Assembly: GCA_031370485.1 (NCBI GenBank)
Contig: JANMQK010000245.1
Location: 1-10,909, forward strand
Reading direction: 5' to 3'
Origin: JANMQK01 sp031370485
GTDB taxonomy: Bacteria; Acidobacteriota; Polarisedimenticolia; Gp22-AA2
DNA length: 10,909 nt
Part shown: in pieces, positions 5,759 through 10,909 of the stretch
Layout: every line of letters begins with the position of its first letter
Position numbering within the stretch: the stretch's first letter is position 1
Notes under the pieces: generated by a model
Told to the model about the DNA's origin: nothing
Seen by the model: only the letters and a program-made list of their open reading frames with translations
Databases searched by the model: none
Position numbers and translations under genes: made by a program

Positions 5759-8700
5759 ATGGGCAGGACAGGGTTCGATTTCGCCGCCGTGGTTCTCGCC
5801 GCCTTCGTGGTCGCGGGGTCTGCCGCGCCCGCCCTCACGGCCGATCCCATCCTTCTGGTTGATCCCGACGCCTCCATCGGGTCGCACCCGGGGTCCCCGG
5901 GTGACGCGCGCCCGGGTCATGTCGCCGGTGAGATTGTCGTGCAGTTGAAGAGTGACCTCGCGGCCGGAGCGCGCGCCCGCCTCGACAACGGCGCCCGGGT
6001 GTGGGGCGCACGGACCGGCTCGTTCTCGCTCGACGCTCTCGCCGACAGGTTCCGGGTCCGCGAGATCCGTTCCCTCCTGCATCCGGCGATCGCGGCTCGA
6101 CGCGCTCCTGCCGTGCCGTCGCCCCTGGATCCCTTTTTCCTGATTGGTCTCGGCGAGGGTCAGGACCCGCTGCAGGCGGTCGAGGCCTACCGGAAGGACC
6201 CGGGCGTCCTGAACGCCCAGCTCAATTACCTTTACGCGCCGGACGCGACCCCCAACGACCCGCTCTATCCGCAGCAATGGGCTCATCCTCTCGCGGGCGC
6301 GCCCGCGGGATGGTCGATTTCCACCGGGTCGGGCGCGGTCCGTATCATCATCGCGATCATCGGCACGGGGATGCAGCTCGATCATCCCGACCTCGCGCCC
6401 AACATCGTGCCGGGATACGACTTCTTCGATGACGACCCGGTGCCCGCCCCCGGCCCGTCCGAGACGCACGAGACGAGCGTCGCCGGGGTCGCCGCGGCCG
6501 CAGGAAACAACGGCCTGGGGATAGCGGGGGTCTGCTGGGGCTGCAGGATCATGCCGTTGCGCGTGAACTACACGACGGTGCAGGTGGCGCAGGCGGTCGC
6601 CTTTGCTGTGGACCACGGCGCCCGGGTCGTGAACATGAGCTTCGGCAACTACGATATCGCCAAGTACGGGCCGGACACGGCGGTCGAGGCGGCAATCAAC
6701 GACGGCTACGCCAGGAACGTCGTGATGGTCGCGACCGCGGGGAACGACGCCATCGATGCGAAGAGGTACCCGGCGGCCCTCGCGACCGTGATCGACGTGG
6801 CGGCGACCGATCGGCTCGACGGGCGCGCGAGTTTCTCGAATTTCGGATCCGCAGTGGATGTCGCGGCCCCTGGCGCCGGCGTGCTCTCCACGATTGTCGG
6901 CGGCGGCTACGGGGAAGTCTCCGGGACCTCTTTCTCGGCGCCCTACGTCTCCGGTCTGGCCGGGCTGATCCTGGCTAAAAACCCGGCCCTGGCGCCCGGC
7001 ACCGTGCGGCTGATGATCGAGTACACGGCGGACCGCATAGCGCCCGACCGGTTTATCGGCTCGGGCCGGGTGAACGTTGGGCGCGCTCTCGCCCTGAACG
7101 GCGAGCCCGCGCCGGCCGCCGTTCTGAAGGCGCCCTGGAACGGGACGGTCATCGGCCCCGGTGATCTGGCGATCGAGGGAACGGCCCTGGGGGCCGGCTA
7201 CTCCCTCGACTACCGGACCGGATCCACCTCGACATGGGTCCATTTCGACGAGGGCAACCGCACCGTCGACGGTGTTCTCGGCACGTTCCGGCCGGCGTCC
7301 CTCGGCGAGGGGCCCGTCCAGATCCGACTCTCGGCGATCTTCGGGGGAGCCATGGCCCAGGACCAGGTAGGCCTCTACCGGGCGGGGGACTACCCGGCCC
7401 AGGCCGGCTGGCCGCGAACGGGGGCCCCGGTGATCGTCGCGTCTCCCGTCTTCGCCGACCTCGACCACGACGGGCGCCAGGAGGTCGTGATCGCGCGCCG
7501 GGGCTTCGGCAACGTGGAGGTCCTGCGCAGCGACGGCTCCATGGCCCCGGGGTGGCCTCCCGTGTGGGGCGGGATCGATTCACCGACGACCCCATCGGTC
7601 GGGGACATCGACGGCGACGGAGAGGCGGAGATCGTGGTTGCCTCCCGAAGCGACGCCATGGTCACCGCGTGGCATAAGAACGGCACTCTGGTCGCCGGGT
7701 TCCCGCGCTACGCCGGCAAGCCGGGAGCGCGCGACTTCATCTGGGGGGCCGCCACGCTGGCCAACCTGGATGGCGATCCGGCCCTCGAGATCATCACCCT
7801 CGCCGCCAGCGGCACGATGTCCATCATGAAAGGGAACGGCACGGACCTGCCGGGCTGGCCCCAATTGCTCTCCCCGAACATCCAGTCGTCGGCCGCCGTG
7901 GGGGACCTCGACGGCGACGGCCGTGTCGAGATCGTCGTCCGCCAGTCCTCGGCGATCTACGTCCTCAGGCCCGACGGCTCGATCCCCCCCGGATGGCCGC
8001 GGCCGGTGAATGTCGCGGGGGGTGCCTCGCCGGTTCTCTGTGATCTCGACGGCGACGGGACGCTCGAGATCATCGACGCGGGGCTCAAAGGCGGCGTCGG
8101 GGTTTTCGACCGCTCCGGCATCCTGAAGGTGTGGGCACCGCTGGCGGGCAGCTTCGGCTACTCCTCCCTTTCCGTCGGGGATCTCTACGGAGACGGCCGG
8201 AAGGAGATATTCATTGGAGATGACTCCGGCGTAATCCAGGGCCTCGACGCGCTGGGCGGCTCCCTGCCGGGATGGCCGGTGGTGACGCGGGGCGACGTGA
8301 ACGGAGCGCCGCTCATCGCCGACCTCGACGGCGACGGCCTGCAGGAAGTGATAGCCGCGTCCGCGGACGGGACGCTGCGCGCCTGGCACCGTGACGGAAG
8401 CCCGGCGCTGGTGGCGATCGCCGGGTCGGGCCTGGACGGCTCGCCCGCGGTCGGCGATCTCGACGGCGACGGCGATGTCGAGCTCATCGGCGCGACCGTG
8501 GGGGGGGACGTCGTCGCGCTCGATCTGCCCGGATCCTATTCCCCGGACCGCTCCGACTGGCCGATGTTCCAGCACGATGCGCGCCACACGGGCCTTTGCC
8601 GATCCCTGGACACCTCCCTCAGGCCGAGAAACTTCCGGGGAAGCGTGTCGACGCTGCTCTCCGGCACGGTGGACCTGGCGTGGGACCCGCCGGTGGGCGC

Positions 8701-9202
8701 GGCGCGGGTCGCGGGATACGAGCTGAGCCGCAACGGCGTGCTGCTGGCGCTGCTCGGCCCGGGAGGCTCTTACTCCGACAGGGCCGCCGCCATAGGGGTG
8801 GAGTACCGTTACGCGCTCCGGGGGTTTGACTCGGAAGGGCGGATGTCCCCACCGGCGGTCGCCGGTCCCCTGACCCTTGCCGACACGAACCCGCCCGGTC
8901 CGCCCGGGGCCCTGGCGATGGAGTTCGCGGCGATCGATAGGGACAAGGCGGCCGGGCTTCTCGTCTGGACCGCCGCGACGGACAACATCGGGGTCAATAA
9001 CCTGGGGATCGCCCAGTATCGAGTTTTCAAGAACGGCCATCTCGTCGCCACGCAGCCTGGCGGCGTGACGAGCTATCTGGATTCCCCGCTCAAGGTCGGG
9101 TCAAAGCAGAAATACTACGTCGTGGCCGTGGATGTCGCGGGCAACATCTCGGCCCCCACCGAAACCCTGACCGTCACGGTTCCCAGGCTGCCGTTTCCCT
9201 AG
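5759..9202 (+). CDS. Secreted S8 subtilase-fold protein with FG-GAP propeller and two FN3-like domains; active site altered
   Basis: The protein has 1147 residues. A signal peptide (about 1-28) precedes a prodomain-like region (about 53-160, GEIVVQLKSDL), as in fervidolysin-type enzymes. The subtilisin fold spans about 170-445. The nucleophile motif SGTSFSAP (Ser391) and the oxyanion Asn329 (ATAGND) are intact. The Asp motif, usually A.IDTG, reads IAIIGTG, so Gly202 replaces the catalytic Asp. The His motif, usually GHGT.VAG, reads THETSVAG, keeping His237 but losing both flanking glycines. After a beta-rich stretch (about 455-545) come eight FG-GAP/VCBS Ca-binding motifs (567-910), then WPMFQHDARHTG (934-945), a segment often seen after such propellers. 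Two fibronectin-III-like domains follow (about 953-1041 and 1044-1141). No C-terminal sorting signal is seen; the stop is TAG. Family members are exported peptidases, but this one may be a pseudo-protease or binding protein. It is divergent from the kinase gene. Confidence 0.9.
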   Translation: MGRTGFDFAAVVLAAFVVAGSAAPALTADPILLVDPDASIGSHPGSPGDARPGHVAGEIVVQLKSDLAAGARARLDNGARVWGARTGSFSLDALADRFRVREIRSLLHPAIAARRAPAVPSPLDPFFLIGLGEGQDPLQAVEAYRKDPGVLNAQLNYLYAPDATPNDPLYPQQWAHPLAGAPAGWSISTGSGAVRIIIAIIGTGMQLDHPDLAPNIVPGYDFFDDDPVPAPGPSETHETSVAGVAAAAGNNGLGIAGVCWGCRIMPLRVNYTTVQVAQAVAFAVDHGARVVNMSFGNYDIAKYGPDTAVEAAINDGYARNVVMVATAGNDAIDAKRYPAALATVIDVAATDRLDGRASFSNFGSAVDVAAPGAGVLSTIVGGGYGEVSGTSFSAPYVSGLAGLILAKNPALAPGTVRLMIEYTADRIAPDRFIGSGRVNVGRALALNGEPAPAAVLKAPWNGTVIGPGDLAIEGTALGAGYSLDYRTGSTSTWVHFDEGNRTVDGVLGTFRPASLGEGPVQIRLSAIFGGAMAQDQVGLYRAGDYPAQAGWPRTGAPVIVASPVFADLDHDGRQEVVIARRGFGNVEVLRSDGSMAPGWPPVWGGIDSPTTPSVGDIDGDGEAEIVVASRSDAMVTAWHKNGTLVAGFPRYAGKPGARDFIWGAATLANLDGDPALEIITLAASGTMSIMKGNGTDLPGWPQLLSPNIQSSAAVGDLDGDGRVEIVVRQSSAIYVLRPDGSIPPGWPRPVNVAGGASPVLCDLDGDGTLEIIDAGLKGGVGVFDRSGILKVWAPLAGSFGYSSLSVGDLYGDGRKEIFIGDDSGVIQGLDALGGSLPGWPVVTRGDVNGAPLIADLDGDGLQEVIAASADGTLRAWHRDGSPALVAIAGSGLDGSPAVGDLDGDGDVELIGATVGGDVVALDLPGSYSPDRSDWPMFQHDARHTGLCRSLDTSLRPRNFRGSVSTLLSGTVDLAWDPPVGAARVAGYELSRNGVLLALLGPGGSYSDRAAAIGVEYRYALRGFDSEGRMSPPAVAGPLTLADTNPPGPPGALAMEFAAIDRDKAAGLLVWTAATDNIGVNNLGIAQYRVFKNGHLVATQPGGVTSYLDSPLKVGSKQKYYVVAVDVAGNISAPTETLTVTVPRLPFP
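7457..8488 (+). repeat. Eight FG-GAP/VCBS motif repeats in the subtilase-fold gene
   Basis: D.DGDG-type Ca loops followed by E(I/V)(V/I) begin at residues 567, 617, 669, 717, 762, 808, 855 and 900, a spacing of 45-52 residues. The DNA shares a recurrent GACCTCGACGGCGACGG core. The third motif has lost its last Gly (NLDGDPALEII) and the sixth reads DLYGDGRKEIF. The count fits a seven- or eight-bladed beta-propeller. Confidence 0.8.
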
Positions 9203-9262
9203 TCCGGAAGTTCGGTCTTCGCACACGCCGGCGGCCGCGGTCCCTGACATCGTTCCCCGGCC

Positions 9263-9268
9263 TATACT
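9263..9268 (+). promoter_or_regulatory. Possible -10 box for the EamA gene
   Basis: TATACT lies 44 bases before the EamA start, in a short AT-richer patch. The nearest -35-like hexamer, CTGACA (9244-9249), is only 13 bases away, which is too close, so support is weak. Confidence 0.2.
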
Positions 9269-9312
9269 ACGCAACCGGCCGCGCCCCCCTTGCGGCCGCC
9301 CCGGAGCGGCGT

Positions 9313-10221
9313 ATGCGGGAACGTCTCGGGAAATCATCGTTCCGAAACGACGCCGAGCTGGTGTCGGTCGTGCTGTTCTGGGCCTTCAACCTTCCCGTCG
9401 TCAAGGTCGGGCTGCGCGAGGTCGAGCCGCTCGCCTACAACATCGTCAGGTTCCTGTGCGCCTCGGTCGTCCTCCTGGCCCTGACCCATTTCATGGAAGG
9501 CGGCCTGACGGTGCGGCGGGCGGACCTTGGGCGGCTGCTTCTCCTGGGTGTCGTCGGGCACACCATCTACCAGATCTGCTTCATCGAGGGGCTGGCGCGG
9601 ACCACCGCCTCGTCCACGGCGCTCCTGTTCGGCTGCACGCCAGTCGTCGTGGCGCTGATGTCCCGCCTGGCCGGGCACGAGCGCATCGGTCCGGCCGGGG
9701 CCGTTGGGGCGCTGCTCGGCTTCTACGGCGTGTATCTCATCGTCGGGGGGGCGAAGGGGATGCAGGGGGAGCCGGGAAGCGGGACGATCGCCGGGAACCT
9801 CCTGATCGTCTGCGCGGTCCTCTGCTGGTCCGCGTACACCGTCCTGGCACAGGCGATGCTGGAGCGCTACTCGCCCCTGCGCGTGACCGCGCTCTCCCTG
9901 GCCTCGGGGACCGTGATGCTCATCCCCCTGGCGGCCCCGTCGTTCCTGCGCCAGGACTGGTCCGCCGTGTCCCTTGCGACCTGGGCGGGTCTCGGGTACT
10001 CATTTCTCTTCGCCCTGGTCGTCTCGTATGTGCTCTGGTACCGCTCCGTGAAGAAGGTGGGTAACTTGAGGACCGCGGTCTACTCGAACCTGGTCCCGGT
10101 GTTCGGAACGCTGTTCGGGGTCTGGTTCCTCGGGGAGCGCCTGACGCCCGGGCTCTGGCTCGGGGCATCCTGCATCCTGTCAGGGATCCTCCTGACCCGC
10201 CTGCGCCGCCGGGGCGCCTGA
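9313..10221 (+). CDS. EamA-domain drug/metabolite transporter (DMT) family permease
   Basis: The 302-residue inner-membrane protein has two homologous EamA halves (about 15-146 and 158-296), each with about five hydrophobic helices, giving ten segments. The length and layout match the DMT superfamily. Recognisable features are the Trp/Asn-Pro signature in helix 1 (VLFWAFNLPVVK), RTTASSTALLFGCTPVVVAL (96-115) in the first half and, in the second half, SNLVPVFGTLFGV (258-270) then LGERLTPGLWLGA (273-285). The family exports or imports small metabolites such as amino acids or their derivatives; the substrate cannot be told from sequence. CGGAG lies six bases before ATG 9313. The gene is 110 bases downstream of the subtilase gene and ends 14 bases from the opposing peptidase gene. 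Confidence 0.92.
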   Translation: MRERLGKSSFRNDAELVSVVLFWAFNLPVVKVGLREVEPLAYNIVRFLCASVVLLALTHFMEGGLTVRRADLGRLLLLGVVGHTIYQICFIEGLARTTASSTALLFGCTPVVVALMSRLAGHERIGPAGAVGALLGFYGVYLIVGGAKGMQGEPGSGTIAGNLLIVCAVLCWSAYTVLAQAMLERYSPLRVTALSLASGTVMLIPLAAPSFLRQDWSAVSLATWAGLGYSFLFALVVSYVLWYRSVKKVGNLRTAVYSNLVPVFGTLFGVWFLGERLTPGLWLGASCILSGILLTRLRRRGA

Positions 10222-10235
10222 GCGGGCCGCGACCG

Positions 10236-10909
10236 TCAGAAGCCGACCTTTCGCCCCTTGTTCTGTTCGTCGAGCCATTTCTTGAGAGGCTCGAAATACT
10301 CGAGCACCGCAGAGGCGTCGATCTCCCGCTGGCCGGTGACGGCCTGAAGGGCATCGGGCCACGGCCGGCTCTGCCCCATCTCGAGCATCGCCTTGAGCTT
10401 CCGGCCCGCCGCCTTGCTGTCGTAGATCGAGCAGAGGTGAAGCGGCCCGGTGTAACCGGCCTCGCGGCAGAGCGCCCGGTGAAACTGGAACTGCAGGATG
10501 TGCGCCAGGAAGTAGCGGGTGTAAGGAACGTTCGCGGGGACGTGGTACTTGGCGCCGGGGTCGAAGTCGCTCTCCGTGCGGGCGACCGGGGGGGCGATCC
10601 CCTGGTACTTCAGCCGCAGGTCCCACCAGGACTTGTTATAGTCCGCCGGCTTGATCTCTCCGGAGAACACCTTCCAGCGCCACTGGTCGATCAGGAGGCC
10701 GAAGGGAAGAAATGCCACCTTGTCGAGCGCCATCTTCATCAGCAGGCCGATGTCCCCGCCGGGCGCGGGCTTCTTGTCCAGAAGCCCGACCGTCTCGAGG
10801 TAGGCGGGGGTTATCGACAGGGCGATGGTGTCGCCGATCGCCTCGTGGAAGCCGTCGTTGGCGCCGTCGCGGAAAAGTGGCGGCAGGCGACGGTAGGCGC
10901 GCTGGTAGA
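10236..10909 (-). CDS. M2-family peptidyl-dipeptidase (ACE-like), C-terminal part (5' end outside window)
   Basis: The last 223 residues are visible; the frame stays open to the window edge, so the Met at 10737-10739 is internal. The visible part begins YQRAYRRLPPLFRDG. GANDGFHEAIGD (fragment residues 15-26) holds the third zinc ligand Glu22, equal to Glu411 of human testis ACE; the HEMGH ligands lie upstream, outside the window. The sequence FDPGAKYHVPANVPYTRYF keeps the C-terminal substrate-binding Lys120, His122, Tyr129 and Tyr132 (testis ACE 511, 513, 520, 523) and Arg131, the counterpart of chloride ligand Arg522. The tail (TGPLHLC.IYDSKAAG, SRPWPDAL, TGQ) follows animal ACE closely. The enzyme removes C-terminal dipeptides, probably in the periplasm or outside the cell. 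No terminator is visible in the 14-base gap to the permease gene. Confidence 0.95.
   Translation of the reverse strand, partial: YQRAYRRLPPLFRDGANDGFHEAIGDTIALSITPAYLETVGLLDKKPAPGGDIGLLMKMALDKVAFLPFGLLIDQWRWKVFSGEIKPADYNKSWWDLRLKYQGIAPPVARTESDFDPGAKYHVPANVPYTRYFLAHILQFQFHRALCREAGYTGPLHLCSIYDSKAAGRKLKAMLEMGQSRPWPDALQAVTGQREIDASAVLEYFEPLKKWLDEQNKGRKVGF

Noticed and set aside
3951..5948. Long open frame on the plus strand opposite the kinase gene
   Set aside because: It is antisense to a clear histidine kinase, its product is Arg/Gly/His-rich low-complexity sequence with no recognisable motif, and such frames are expected opposite genes with strong third-position G/C bias.
5669..7468. Long open frame on the minus strand opposite the subtilase-fold gene
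   Set aside because: It covers the intergenic region and the signal peptide and S8 coding region of a well-supported gene, and its product is Arg/Gly/Asp-rich with no family signature. The same applies to the minus-strand frame at 7580-9040.
9276..9298. Hairpin CGGCCGC / GCGGCCG between the subtilase and EamA genes as a terminator
   Set aside because: A 7-bp stem with a 9-base loop but no T-run on either strand; such GC palindromes are common by chance here.
9845..9860. Sigma-54-like TGGCAC-N5-ATGCT inside the EamA gene
   Set aside because: Spacing is right, but it lies mid-gene, encodes a normal helix of the permease (LAQAML) and has no gene start downstream on that strand. Best taken as chance.
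1..10909. CRISPR arrays, insertion sequences, tRNA or rRNA genes, phage or defence genes
   Set aside because: No spaced direct repeats, transposase motifs, terminal inverted repeats, tRNA cloverleaf or CCA ends, or nuclease/methylase motifs were seen. The only repeat arrays are coding (thrombospondin type 3, TPR, FG-GAP).

Overview
The window is very GC-rich bacterial DNA with the third-position G/C bias that opens long spurious frames on both strands. The gene set is a thrombospondin-type-3 secreted protein, a multidomain subtilase with an FG-GAP propeller, an NtrY/NtrC-like two-component pair, a TPR lipoprotein, a YgbA-type protein, a DMT permease and an ACE-like M2 peptidase. This suits a Gram-negative soil or sediment heterotroph, possibly Acidobacteriota or a similar phylum. 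That placement is inference; no rRNA or marker gene is present.

Layout. Bases 2-454 (+) are the 3' end of a gene for a secreted Ca-binding protein, closed by a strong intrinsic terminator at 511-567. Bases 598-1020 (-) are a YgbA-family gene. Bases 1204-2205 (-) are a six-TPR lipoprotein gene interrupted by an in-frame TAG at 1516-1518. Bases 2408-3835 (-) and 3858-5579 (-) are a sigma-54-type response regulator and its histidine kinase, 22 bases apart and transcribed kinase first. A divergent intergenic stretch (5580-5758) separates them from a 1147-residue S8-fold protein (5759-9202, +). An EamA permease follows (9313-10221, +) and meets, tail to tail, the 3' part of an M2 peptidyl-dipeptidase gene (10236 to the window edge, -). 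No gene-free stretch exceeds about 200 bases.

How the parts may work together. The best system-level signal is regulatory. Between the sigma-54 activator gene and the TPR lipoprotein gene there is a -24/-12 element (TGGCACCCGCTTCGCT on the minus strand) with correct GG/GC spacing. A second, weaker element lies 32 bases downstream, the predicted start falls at the edge of a stem-loop, and a dyad resembling an enhancer-binding site lies about 120-140 bases upstream. This suggests that the neighbouring two-component system drives the lipoprotein gene. No sigma-54 gene is in view, so the circuit is a hypothesis.

Two coding anomalies stand out: the TAG in TPR repeat 5, and loss of the catalytic Asp (Gly202) with an altered His motif in the subtilase. 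I see no CRISPR array, tRNA, rRNA, insertion sequence or defence system, and no wholly new system that I could defend.
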